The notes under the pieces are model-generated. The model searched no databases, had not been told where the DNA came from, and was given only the letters and a program-made list of their open reading frames with translations. From positions 37,451,118 to 37,515,117 of the forward strand of contig OZ038492.1 in the NCBI GenBank assembly GCA_964036315.1: a stretch of 64,000 nucleotides of DNA, written 5' to 3'. The position numbers and the translations under genes were made by a program. Numbering within the stretch: position 1 is the stretch's first letter; every line of letters starts with the position of its first letter. This document shows, one piece after another, positions 21,656 through 32,732 of this stretch. Origin of the DNA: Acanthosepion esculentum. Its lineage: Eukaryota; Mollusca; Cephalopoda; Sepiida; Sepiidae.

Positions 21656-22700
21656 GAAATGTAAATAGTGTATAGTAACGCCGTTGAACAATACTAGTGT
21701 CAGATGCCTTCGAATAAAATTCGTGGTAATAGTACTTGCTCGATAATACTCGCTCGAATAGTAATCCGTATAGTGAGCCGAACAGAGAAATAGTATAGTG
21801 AATAGAGTAGAAAATATAGTAATAGAATTTAGAGGAGGAATAGCAATAATATTTATTGTACTATATGTACAAATGTGGTACAAGGCCGAAAAGGGGGAAC
21901 GGGGAAAAGGACGGTCTTCTTCTGTCTTAACATTTACACTTAGCTAGCCGCAAACACTGACCCAAACATACTGACAATATTCCTTTCACCAAAACAACAC
22001 ATTCTGACTTGCCATTCTTATCTCATACACCATAATGCCTCAGAATCTCTATGAAGTCCTAAATAGTCCCTATATATACAATTCATTGTCTGTAGGGGGG
22101 ATAAAATAACAATTAAAAATCTAAAAAAAAAGTAATATATACAATTGAGTACAAAACAATATACAAGAAACAAAACAAAATTTGGTTAGTAATAAAAAAA
22201 ACCACAAGCCCTAACTGTGTCAGTAACATCAGTTCACTGGACGAAACCAATGCGGGGCTTTTAAAAATATAAAACATCCATACATCCCAAGCACTCACTC
22301 AAACACATACTCATTCAAATACAAAAACAGTTACGAAATCACATCCGAAACGAAAGACGCTCCGCACCCACCAGAGAACTGACATCACTATTTACATAAA
22401 GATGGGAGGGATGGGGAATTAAGCCAAAAGAAAAAATAGGGACAAAAATAAAAGGGTCCAATGAGCATCCACACCCTAGCTAAGTTTACCAAAGAGAAAA
22501 AACTAAAACAAAAAACTACCTACACTAAACTATTAAGGGCAGGGTTGCCAATATTCAACCCAGCAAACGCAACATTCTCCTAACCGGCATGCCACTCTAA
22601 GTCAGCAACTTGCACTCGGCAGAGACGGGCAAGACTCACCCACCTATCGCCAAATTCCAATGGATGGAGTCACTTCCTTTCCGTCCTGATTTTGTCTTTA
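21656..22700. other. Unassigned; possible LINE 3' region
   Basis: No open frame of note. The 22100-22700 part lies directly downstream (minus strand) of the LINE ORF at 22710 and may be its 3' untranslated region. Confidence 0.4.
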
Positions 22701-22709
22701 AACTGATGC

Positions 22710-23550
22710 TTAAAGAACAGGATCAGTTAGGAAGAGGTAAACTTCTCGGCCCCATGGAATTTCCTTCTGTTGCGTCGTCCATATCACGATTCGCATAACC
22801 CACAGTAAGCAAAAGAACACATAGTGCTCAGTCTTAGACAACGGCGGTACTATATTGCTACAGACGGAACTGGTCTCGAGGACAAAGAACTTTCCGCGCA
22901 GCATGCGAACCATGATGTCAACAAACTTGCACAACGGAGCTACGACACTACAATGAAAAAAGGCGTGACCTAGGGTCTCCACCTCCCCACTGCAGTGATC
23001 GCAGTTTGGCGACTTTTCCAAACCCTTCGAACGAAGTCTTTTGGCGACCCAGAGAGCCCCTAGAATCACCAGCCAGGTGAGTGATACCTCAGAGTTAGTG
23101 AGACATTTCAACCCGGGCGCCCAAGCCCATATGCAGCGAGCCTCCCGCTTCGTCACACCGACCTCGCCTGTCAAAGCATCCTGAACGTTCTCCCTAACTA
23201 ACACCTGATATAATGCCTTACGGGACAACGGCTTGACGCCCGAGAGGCCATCCTTCGCCCGTAAGAGTTGCTTGAGGGCAAGCAGACATTCATGATAGAA
23301 GGAACCCTCGCCTCGAGGTGAACAGCCGACCACTTTCTTACACGAGCGCACACTTCTTAAGGATGGAAAATTTCTACAAGCGTCTTCCTTCCAGAATTCG
23401 CCGTTCTCATCCAATTGCATACACATCTGGTCTAGATAAGTAATGAGAAGCGTATGTCGACGAATGTCAACGCAAGGAACCCCTAGACCGCCATCAGAAT
23501 GATGAAAGGAGGAATAGCAATCAGTTAGACGCCAGATATTTCCTACATTT
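22710..23550 (-). CDS. Non-LTR retrotransposon ORF2 C-terminal fragment with zinc-binding motif
   Basis: A 239-codon open frame (22710-23426), with readable frame upstream to about 23500 in GGLGVPCVDIRRHTLL, the block that follows the thumb of L1/Tx1-like RTs. CDHCSGEVETLGHAFFHC (C-x2-C-x8-H-x4-C) marks the zinc-binding RT C-terminal domain. The frame ends in REVYLFLTDPVL and a stop. The RT catalytic core is absent, so this is a 5'-truncated insertion of a different LINE from the one at 13-15 kb. The ORF part shows no stop and is therefore fairly young. Confidence 0.75.
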
Positions 23551-23925
23551 TATGCATTTCCTCTATCGTGATCTACTTAATTTAATAACGGGATCGCCTG
23601 TGTTTGCTCACTGGCGATCTATGTTCAAAGTCAAGTGTCGGCAGCAACACTTTATTCCTAAATAACAGTCATTCACTGACGAATGCTTGTTAAGTTACTC
23701 GCTGTTTCCTTGCATCTCTTTTGTTTTCAATATGTCTTGAGAGTGTGGAATTCTCCAATTCAAATTTCAATGTCAATTTTACGCGTTATTATGTTCAAGA
23801 TATTTCATCTGTCTTTTTCTGATTATGAGTACGAGTGTTCTTTTGGCTTCAATTCTCCTTAAATCTTCCTCATTTACACTATTTACATTATTCGGACTGT
23901 TTTCCTCATCGTTCCTGTCCTATTC
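23551..23925. other. No recognisable feature
   Basis: AT-rich filler without motifs. Confidence 0.5.
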
Positions 23926-24000
23926 CCGACATTTCGGCCGCTGTACACCCGGGCCTTCTTCAGGTGAAATTTGGTGGTGTTTGGAAACAAACAATTTATT
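23926..24000 (-). repeat. Family H repeat with hammerhead-like core, copy 2
   Basis: Minus strand CTGAAGA (23957-23963) and GAAA (23932-23935) flank GGCCCGGG...CGGCC. TGTC and GACA further on could form stem III. Confidence 0.5.
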
Positions 24001-24235
24001 TAGTCCTCAGGATTAGATTTTTCAGCTTTAGTTTTTTTTCCCTTGATAACTCAGCTCTCCAAGTTTGTGTTCTCTCCGCTAAGGCCAGATATTAAACAAA
24101 CACATCTTTGGAGTCAAGTCAATTTTGGATAAATCAATCAAAGTTTTTGTTCACAGAGCCACGTGTCCGTGGACTTATTAAATACTCTAACAATATGTAC
24201 TTTCAGTGATAATAAAAAAAGGATAAAAAGTTGTC

Positions 24236-24290
24236 GATAGTCATGATCACCCACGTCCTGAAAGGACACAGAACATGAAATAAAACTGTT
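24236..24290 (+). pseudogene. RTE-like LINE 3' terminus
   Basis: Plus strand encodes VMITHVLKGHRT then a stop, the C-terminal signature of the RTE-type LINE in this window. Confidence 0.65.
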
Positions 24291-25200
24291 ATTATTCTTT
24301 CAACGATAGTTACATTGAAATGCCAAGTTCTTGCATTAATTAACCTTCTAGTTACTTATATTTCGAAAGTCATTTTTTTGGGGGGGGAAAAGATCTCTGT
24401 CAATGTGAACTTTCTTGTGTTTTATGCAAATATTTTATTATTATATTTAGTTCGATATTTATAGTTGATTGATTGATTTGATTGTAAAGCACTTTAACAT
24501 ATTTGAGGTTATTGAAAGCTAAAAAAACATTTTATATTGTAAAATACTTTGACGATTTATGATTTACTGATACAATTCCTATTAATTAACCCATAATTGG
24601 AAAGAAAATGTGGTGGATTCATACCTTTCTCAGAGTTATTCGACAAAGGGAGAAACGCTGTGTAGGTTTTAAGGTAAATTATCGCCAACACATCGAATGC
24701 ACATAAAAAAGACCAGCTATTTTCTTTGTCTTGTAAACTCTATTTTGAAATTGCAGCCCCAAGGTAGATACTGCTGCAATTTCAGAAAAAATGCTGTATT
24801 TAATGGCATGTTCCTTCTCGGACGTAAGCAATAAACGTACTTCCCAAATTGCTTTTTCTTTCAGTGTCTTTGGATTGCTACTTAGGACACATAATGGAGT
24901 GATTTAATATTGTTTTTCCAATGGTTTGTAATACCTGTTACAGGCGGACTTTCAAATCACGCTGAAATCACCGGTCCTCGTTCGATCACCTCACCGTCGA
25001 ACAAGCTTGATACTTTGATTGGAGACGATAGGCGCTTGGGGATGACGGTCACTGTAAGAAATCTCCTACAACCCGAAATATGCTTGGCTTTTAAATAACC
25101 CACAATGATTTAATATTATGTAAAAATAACAAAAAAATATCCTTCTTCCAGACTGGTGACAATTGCAGTTGACTCTCTGGAAGGCTCGCGATATGCGTAG
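24291..25200. other. No recognisable feature
   Basis: AT-rich sequence. The 62-codon frame at 24910-25098 has no known signature. Confidence 0.5.
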
Positions 25201-25203
25201 CCG

Positions 25204-25386
25204 GAAGTAAAAGGCTGTTGTAAGCAGGTCTATTAACGCAGATCAGTCAGTTGAATTAGGTTGAAGTAAGGGCCAAGTATACCGGAAGATAAGGTTCTTT
25301 GGTAGCCGGAAGGAATAAAGGCCAGCAATACCGGAAGATAGGTGTCTGTGGTAACCGGAAATAGTAAAGGGCAAGCGTGCCGGGAG
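25204..25386 (+). repeat. ~49 bp minisatellite, about 3.5 units
   Basis: Units at about 25261, 25310 and 25359 share GGCCA(G)TACCGGAAGATA and GTGGTAACCGGAA, with a partial unit before them. Confidence 0.8.
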
Positions 25387-25885
25387 TATGAGTATAAATA
25401 TATCATACGCTAACGTATGCATAATATTAACTTTCTTCCATAGAGACAGTTGTAGATATTTATCTTTATCACTTATCGCTTTGGCGTTGAGCATTGTCGG
25501 ATATTAGTGTACACGAAATTTATTTTTCTCTGTCACGTAGGATTAGTATTTATGATGATATATTCGACATTACATTTGCTTTCTTAAAACGGAAATTATA
25601 TCTATATATCTATCTATTAATGTAATCATTTTAACAGATAGGTCCTTTAGTAGTTAGGATGATTCAGTCATTACAATTGGTTTCCAAAAAGGGAATTTAC
25701 TTATGACTCAGCCTGATATCTTTATATCTTTTAAGCTCTCATGACTTTAGCGCATTCACCAAATCTTCCATCTACTAAAATCAGTTATTTTAATGAAATT
25801 TGGGCTGCTTCCGGTAACTTGTTTTTATGACTTATTGTTTTTCTACAAGTATTTTTTATCGCAACTGTACTGATGAGTTTTGTTT
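25387..25885. other. No recognisable feature
   Basis: Nothing identified on either strand. Confidence 0.5.
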
Positions 25886-25889
25886 CCCT

Positions 25890-26000
25890 AGCGACTCGAC
25901 TCCATGAATTTAAGCGTGCTACCTGATTGGAATCTAGGCCGTACGGTTTTATGGTTGCGGTCTTTCGTTGTCATTGAGAACAACAACATATTTTTCTTTA
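25890..26000 (+). pseudogene. LINE (family L) fragment
   Basis: A plus frame reads LHEFKRAT then LESRPYGFMVAV, equivalent to the PPLHEFKxPTRLASRSHPFTVEV segment before the family L C-terminus. Short and degenerate. Confidence 0.45.
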
Positions 26001-26224
26001 ATCCACGGTGTATGCTGCTATTGCCTCGTAGGACCAAATGTATGTTAGTGTACTCCAAAGATATTCTTAACTGACACGTATGATTCGTAGTTAAAGCGAT
26101 ACATTCTTCGTAACAATTGGTTCCCAACCCAAACACAGGCGTCACTTATGACACACCGTAATAACTGCCTTGCCCAGATAATGACATCAAAATGATTAAC
26201 ATCTATATTTCTGAGATGAGTTAT

Positions 26225-26425
26225 TGTAAATATTTACGCTGTTCAGACCGTTGCCCTTATCTTTATTGACGTCTTCACGACGTTTCGGTCGTTTTATTCT
26301 CCAGCCTTCATCAGGTGATATCATTTGGAATTTCGAATTGAACCTTTTATTTAGGCCAGGAGGGTGAGATTGCTCTAATTCCACCTGCCATGCCTTTGGA
26401 TATCTCAGTTTTTGTTCCTTTATTT
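26225..26425 (-). repeat. Family H repeat with best hammerhead-like core, copy 3
   Basis: Minus strand: CTGATGA (26308-26314), a stem, GAAA (26283-26286), then CGTC-GTGAA-GACG with TC after it, which is the stem III and cleavage-site order of a hammerhead ribozyme. One additional A lies between CTGATGA and stem II, which departs from consensus. CAATAAAGATAAGG follows, and the tail toward 26420 holds CTTTTATTTAGGCCAGGAGG, shared with the other family H copies. Confidence 0.55.
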
Positions 26426-27165
26426 ATTATATGGAGAGAAAACAGAGATCACCGCCCTCTGTATGATGAAGTTGAAATAATAGACAGAGAACATCACTAG
26501 AAAATACGAAAACTTAAGTAATCAGCGCATATGCTAGACCAAAAACATCTCCTAAGCCACCAAAAATAGAAATGAATACAATATGGGAACCAGTAATACG
26601 TGTTGTATAGCCCCCTATTGGTGTGGTCATGGGCGACGGTATTTACTCGTTAATAAAGTTGCATTCTTCTCCCTCGGCCGGTGATCGCTAATTGTTTGAG
26701 TCCAAAGATAAAAGAACTTCAGCACAGGGAATTTTAAATTAACTAGTTTCTTAACGTCGACGTATACATCTCTAACTATGCAGTGGTGTCGCTCTGCCTC
26801 CACTGGGAAGCCGTTTGCAGGCACGAAAACGAAACACGTCTACACTGCTTGACGGTTAAGAAACCACTCCCTGAAACCTATCTCTGCCTATCGTTCTCAC
26901 GCTGGCTCAACCAATCAGAATCAACGTCCTTTGCTTTGCCTTGTATCTGATCTCAAAGGTCAAGCTCAGGAGGCCCGAGCAGAGATATACTTCTCTAAAA
27001 AAATAATAGTCTTCTAAACTATTATTTAAACAATACGGAATACTAGTGAAAAACAATAATAACAAAAAATTGTAATGTGAGTTCTGGTAAAAATGGTTAC
27101 GGAGACATTAGGTTTATAGTTCCCAATAATTTATTCGCTAATGTCTCCAGTGGATAGAAGCATTG
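26426..27165. other. No recognisable feature
   Basis: Mixed composition. AATAAA at 26653 and GC-richer sequence to 26960 hint at an old LTR or exon, but no ends or motifs could be defined. Confidence 0.4.
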
Positions 27166-27265
27166 TTTGATTCATCAAAAAGTGACTTGATCAAAAGAGT
27201 TCTGAGTTCAATACCTGCCCACAGCAGCGGGAACAAGAACTTGAGGCGTTGAGTTATCAAGGGTA
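27166..27265 (+). repeat. Possible tRNA-like head
   Basis: CTCCAGTGGATAGAAGC and GAGTTCAATACCTGCC have A/B-box resemblance but are about 65 bp apart. Weak. Confidence 0.35.
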
Positions 27266-27287
27266 AATAGTGTAAAGAAATGATTTC

Positions 27288-27610
27288 CGCATTTCCTCAT
27301 GTATAATACGCACTTTTTTCTAAAAATAATAATCAAAATCAGGGATGCGTCTTATTCCCAGGTACAAAAATCTTTAAAATATTGCCGTAAAATAAAATAA
27401 GAATTATTGTAAAACTAAATTAGAATAATATTATTCTGTTTAAAACCAATTTAAAAAAGAAAAAAAGTTGGAAACGCTAACCCTAATGAAATTGGAGAGG
27501 CACAATTTATAAGGTTTGATTACCAATAAGGGGTGTGTATTATGCATGAGTAGAAGAATTTTCCACATTTTCAGTGTATGAAGACGTATTATACATGGGA
27601 ATTAAGGTAA
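27288..27610. mobile_element. MITE-like element with inverted ends
   Basis: TTCCTCATGTATAATACGCAC at 27290-27310 is mirrored at 27583-27605 by GACGTATTATACATGGGAAT. Internal copies of the same phrase in both orientations (TGCGTCTTATTCCC at 27346, GTGTGTATTATGCATGA at 27534) give a nested palindromic structure. About 320 bp, no coding capacity. Confidence 0.6.
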
Positions 27611-28226
27611 TATATCCACAATAATTAAAGATAGATGGATGTCATTGCTGGAATGAACAGTTTCTACTTGTTATAATTCAAGTTTTTGTCCTTTCACGCA
27701 TATTTTCTTCCTGACTGACTGTGCTGTTTGCCGTTTTCGAAGGATAAAATACGGCGAAAATTTCTAGCTATTAGGGCAGAGTTGAGCGAGGCTAAAGCGG
27801 TTTAATTGTATGCATTCATGAAAAAAATAAAACTCTTGAGAAATGGGTCGAATCGTCGAGAGCAATGAATGACTTGATTGCGTAACACCAGAATATATTT
27901 CGGCTACCCACATGGCTAAATGCGTGTCCCGATTTGGGACAGTGGTTGAGAGCATTGAATACGCAAACTAACTTCACTCCCAAAATTGTCTTCTCTGATT
28001 AACAGTAAAATGGCTGCTATAGCTTTTGTTACGCTTGACAGATAAAGGTGACCGTTATAAAGTTGCTTAATACAAAAACATTAACTAAATAGGTGCATTC
28101 ATTCATTTGATTGACGAGGGTGTTGCTTTCAACCTGCTATGGTAATAAAGGCAAAACATACCCCACCCAAATTTATAGAAAAATCACACCGATGCATCCT
28201 GGGATTCTTTCCTAGCCGATAATATA
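27611..28226. other. No recognisable feature
   Basis: No repeats or coding signature found. Confidence 0.5.
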
Positions 28227-29495
28227 CAGGGGTTGGACAAAATAATTGAAACACTTGTTAAATTCAAAGAACATTTATTTAATATGGAGTTGGTCCTCCT
28301 TTAGCCTCACATACAGCTTTTATACGTCTAGGAATGGAATCATACAGTTTCCTGACTTCATCCAGAGGAATTTTCAGCCATTCTTGCATTAACGTCTGCT
28401 CCAGCTCATTAAGACACGACGGTGGAGGATAGCGGCTCTTAACTTGTCGCTCCAAAATGCACCACAAATGTTCAATAATAATGGTACTGGAGATTGGAGA
28501 GGCCACTCAATGTGTTCTCGCTCACTTTCATGCTCCTCAAACCAATTCTTAACCACTTGAGCAGTATGTATTGGAGCAATTATCGTCTTGGAAGATGCAG
28601 TCACCATCAGAGAATAAAGTCTGGGCCATTCGATGAACATGATCTCCCAACATGTTCAGGTAATCTTTGCTGTCGATTCTACCATGTAGGGCAACTATTG
28701 AACCAAGACATTTCCATGATATGGCGGCCTAAACTATCATTGATCTACCTCCATTCTTCACTGTTAGAAGAAAGCAGTCAGGGTTGTAAGCTTCTTTGGG
28801 TAGCCTCTGTACATAAACTCGCCCTGAAGTTGGGAAAAGAGAAAAACTGGACTTGTTTGAGAATATGACTTGTTCCATTGGTCTGCAGACCAGTCATGGT
28901 GATCTCTGCACAACCTCAACCTCTTCTGAATATTGCGAGTGGAGAGAAAAGTTTTACTTACGGCAAGTCTTCCATGATATCCAACCTTATGGAGCTCACG
29001 ACGAACAGTTTTAATAGAAACTGGACTATTCATGTGATTATTCCACTCAGCAGTCACTTTGGCCGCAGTAGTCCGATGATATTTTGCCACATTGCGTTTA
29101 AATGCACGTCGGTCCCTGTCAGTAAGTTTGCAAGTCTGGCCCAAATTGCTACGGTTGCTTGAGGTTTTGCCTTGTTTGTCGAATTGCGTCACAGTTCTTG
29201 ATGTGGTAGCTCTTGAAAAACAAAATAGTTCAGCAACCTTAGTGATCGAGACTCCTGCCATGCTTGCTCCAATAGTTTGCCCTTTTTCGAACTCAGAGAT
29301 GTCAAGCATTTAGCTTAAATTTTACTAAATTCTAAAAATAAATAAGACAATGACATTTAAATTGGATGAATAAACGTATTTACAATAGATATAACCTGCA
29401 ATTACGAATGTCTTAGTTAAATTTCTTAATATAATAGGTCTTTGAAATATAGTAGTGGAATTTGCACCTGTTCCAATTATTTTGTCCAACCCCTG
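28227..29495 (-). mobile_element. Tc1-like transposon, both terminal repeats present (1269 bp)
   Basis: CAGGGGTTGGACAAAATAAT at the left and its reverse complement at 29476-29495 form terminal inverted repeats of about 27 bp with one or two mismatches. The left flank is TA; the right flank begins TT, so the target duplication has mutated or was imperfect. The size is normal for a Tc1 element. Confidence 0.9.
28279..29309 (-). pseudogene. Tc1-like transposase pseudogene (DD34E type)
   Basis: The first frame (28764-29309) starts MLDISEFEKGQTIGASMAGV and covers the two HTH motifs (ITKVAELFCFSRATTSRTV; TDRDRRAFKRNV) up to the first catalytic region, where the reading frame breaks. The end (28279-28506) has HLWCILERQVKSRYPPPSCL, the conserved post-catalytic block with the E-containing helix, and ends KAVCEAKGGPTPY. 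The middle is spread over at least two frames. Not functional. Confidence 0.85.
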
Positions 29496-30390
29496 TTGGT
29501 CACTTCTCGGTCTCATCCAAATTAGTTCCGTTCTTATCTTGTCGTGAAGCCAGACCGTCGCGATCTCTTATCTGTATCCTCTTTTGGGTGTTATCACTAT
29601 TCTTTGTGAAATTATTGGCTTATTTCAGTTGCTTTGCCTTACTACAGTTGCTTTGCCTTTCATGTATAATATTTGCTTCCTTAATATTATCTTTTTCCGG
29701 TTCTTTTCTTTGCTTTCTCTTGTTATTTTATATTGAGAACTTGGTAAGTTCTGTTTGTTGGGAATTTCTGCCAAATACATTTAACCATGACCAATTACTG
29801 TATGCGCATTCTTATATTAACTGTCCAGGCAGTAGCACCGCAATGTATTTTATATCCGTTACCAATCCTCAGAGAGGCTGGCTTTTCCAAACTTTCTCGT
29901 AAAATTAAACACGTACATACGCTTTCTATCTCAATAAAATACCATAATCTCACACGCCCGTGCGCTGTAGTATGTATTTATCTTGAGCTGTTGGTTATAG
30001 TGAAGCAAAAACCAGCCCTCTCTGCTTGGATAATGGAAGAGCAGCAGCTGACATCGTGGCTATTGGTCATTTTAAAGACATCGGCTCAGTCACACATCAT
30101 AAAAGGGCCGCAGCCATAGATCACCTGAGAACCTATTATCACAGCATGGTACACCAGGGAATATAAAGGCCGACAGAACTAAGCGAATGAATGCGGTTGT
30201 TCTAATGGAATAAGGACACGGGGGTTGGAAACAAGAGACGAGATTATCAGAAAGAGAAAAAGTGCGCCAAACGAAACGAAGATGAAGCCAATGAAAAAGA
30301 GAGGCGTTTGGTTTAGATGTGCATTAAGAAAAAGAAAGCGGTTATAAGATGAGAAAGGTGAGAGGAGCAATGGACATAGTTTTCTAACTG
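29496..30390. other. No recognisable feature
   Basis: A 146-codon frame at 29462-29902 begins inside the Tc1 terminal repeat and is a hydrophobic T-rich translation. I do not call it a gene. Confidence 0.55.
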
Positions 30391-30394
30391 TCAC

Positions 30395-30960
30395 GTCTCT
30401 TCAGACACGTGGGTGATCATGACTCTCCACGATTTCTAATCCCTGATAACCCTTTGAACTCCCTACTCAGTCGTAATTGTTCTAGCAGGACAATCTTGCT
30501 AAAATTTTCACACATCTAAATGCCCCTCTTATTCTAACTATGGATTCTTTCTGTGACCATTTTCTTTAAAACTTCCTCTTTGCTTCCTCGCTATTTATTC
30601 TCAGTATCCTTCTGTAGAGCCAGATTCTCGTCGTGTTTCCCTTTTCATCTGTGCGACGATTGTCCTGAATTCTCTGACATACAAGAGGATTGATATCGCA
30701 TAGCAATTCAGCACACGTTTCTCTGTTTGTAACGACATTTTCCCGTTTCTTTGTACCTTGTTAATCTTTTGGAATGCATCTATTCCTTATGCGATGCCTG
30801 TCGGATTTCGTAATTGCAGTTTCCATCTTCTGTGAAAAACACCTCCCAGATATTTAAGTGCCTGTAGAGGGCTCATCGCGAAGCACTGCTTACCAAATAC
30901 TTCTCAACCTACCATAGAAATTCCAATCGTCAGTATTGGTGACATTAACTCCAGTTATTT
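30395..30960 (-). pseudogene. RTE-like reverse transcriptase remnant
   Basis: On the minus strand, scattered frames give ITRVLNCYAISILLYVR-like and ILRIxxS residues in the order seen in the better copy at 38700-39510. GATCATGACTCTCCAC at 30413-30428 matches the LINE 3' terminus on the other strand. Heavily mutated. Confidence 0.55.
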
Positions 30961-30984
30961 TCTCACTAACGTGACGTGGCTTCC

Positions 30985-31345
30985 CTCTGACTTTTTTACA
31001 AATATTTTCAAGGCAACTGCTCTGAATTTAAGTGTGCTAGGATATTGGCATCTAGGTCCCACCCATTTACTATAGAAATAGCTAAATGCAACCGCCACTT
31101 CTAATCTAACAGTTTCTTCTCTTGCACTTCTGTTTCCTTGCTTCCTTATTAATTACAATGTTTAAAAATTTAAATATAACGTCTGTCACCATTTTCTGTC
31201 TTTTTGAATCCCATTCATCTTTTATCCTTTTCTCAATCCTTCCTGTACTCAGATTTTGTCTCTAACATTCACTCCCTGTAACCCCCTGCGTACTAGTGGC
31301 AATTCTGCCTTGCCTACGGTGAAATGATTAAACAAAAATAAAATA
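30985..31345 (+). pseudogene. LINE (family L) C-terminus and 3' tail
   Basis: NLSVLGYWHLGPTHLL and SSLALLFPCFLI correspond to the C-terminal block of the 40 kb copy. The tail GTACTAGTGGCAATTCTGCC and GGTGAAATGATTAAACAAA is the family 3' end. Confidence 0.7.
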
Positions 31346-31619
31346 GTGTTCTCATAGATTCAACTTAGTAAATATCTAATTTTGAACGACCTTTCAATTG
31401 AGCAGTAATTATCAATGAAGTCGCGAGAGCCAAGTGTGTTCAATCATCATCTTTCAGAGTATTAGTGTGACTTGTAGTATCGTTATAATACAGTGACTAG
31501 TACGCAAAAACAAATTCCCGAATTAATGGGTAAGGTCCTTTTTGAGAACCACAACCAATATTATCACATATCGGGTTACATATCGACATAAACATTGAAA
31601 TATAAACAAAAGGTATTGT

Positions 31620-32085
31620 CGGAATACATGACTGACGAGGCAGATTTTTTCACGCAGTAGGTTGCCATTTCTTTCTGCGGTAGACCAGTTGCCAGCCGAG
31701 GTTTTAAAATTCGGTCTGTCCTGCTATTTACCCATAGCTTTGGGGAGAAGAGGATTCATACCTTTCCCAAGGGTATTAGCACGTTAGTCAGTCAGTTATG
31801 TGCCATGCGTAATAGTTTGGTAAGGCTTTGTTTCGGACCAACCGAATACAGAGACCTAGTGCACTACGTACCACAAGGTCCAAAAACAACCCTCCGCAGA
31901 TTTGAATTCAGAGATATAGAAACCAGTCTGTTCTGCTATTTACCCATAGAGAAGAAGGGGATCAATATCTTTCCAAAGGTTATTAGCACGTAAGTGAATG
32001 TAATTGATCCAACTGGAATTTGAACTCGGCTCTCCGATTCCTTAATCCGAGCCGCTATTCATTACTCCATCGTGCCACAAAGTAT
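31620..32085 (-). repeat. tRNA-derived SINE, family S1, two adjacent copies
   Basis: 31620-31785 is a head-truncated copy (AGGCAGATTTTTTCACGCAG, TAGACCAGTTGCCAGCCGAG). 31790-32085 is a second copy with ~60 bp of unrelated sequence inside and an intact tRNA-like head (minus strand GGCACGATGGAGTAATGAAT, CGAGTTCAAATTCCAG). Confidence 0.8.
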
Positions 32086-32730
32086 TAATACTGCTGTAAA
32101 AATGACTTGAAAACTATAGCGATTGTTGAGGAGAAGATGAGAGTAACGTGAGTGATGAAGTGAGGTTGAAAGTATGGTGAATGATAGAGAAAGGTGTCAA
32201 ATAACGTGTGTAACACGTAGAGCGTAAGGAAATTTAACTTCTTTACGAGTGAAGTGGACATATAAATGTGTGATAAGAGAATGATAAGAGAATGATCAAA
32301 GTAACGTGTGGTGTAAGGTATGTGAAAATTAATATACATGAGGTGTCTAAATTGAAATGAACGATAAAGACACGTGTAAAGTAACGTACGAGTTGAATAG
32401 ATGTGAAAGCAATGTATCGGATAAGAAGATGTGAAAATTAAGGTTTCTGGAAAAGTATTTTTTCTTATATGATACGCGTGGGAAGTAACTTGTTTGAGGT
32501 GTTGAGTGATTCAAAATTAGAGTGTAATAAAACGTAACTGAAAAATAATGACAAGGAGATGTGAAACGTAGCGAGTATGACGAAGTTACTTGAAGTAAAT
32601 AGTGTTATAAAGAACGGTGAAAAATAACGTCTATACGAAAATAGAAAGGACAAAACTACGATATGAATTGTAAAGTTAGTGGATTAATATGAAAATTTAC
32701 ATTGGTCATAAAAGCTTATGGAAAGTGACG
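32086..32730. other. No recognisable feature; GTAACGTGT-rich
   Basis: Short words such as AGTAACGTG recur loosely about every 50-80 bp, so an old degenerate tandem repeat is possible. Confidence 0.4.
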
Positions 32731-32732
32731 TA

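Noticed and set aside
29462..29902. 147-codon frame downstream of the Tc1-like element
   Set aside because: It begins within the terminal repeat, is rich in F/L/S/C from T-rich DNA, and has no domain signature or conserved start.
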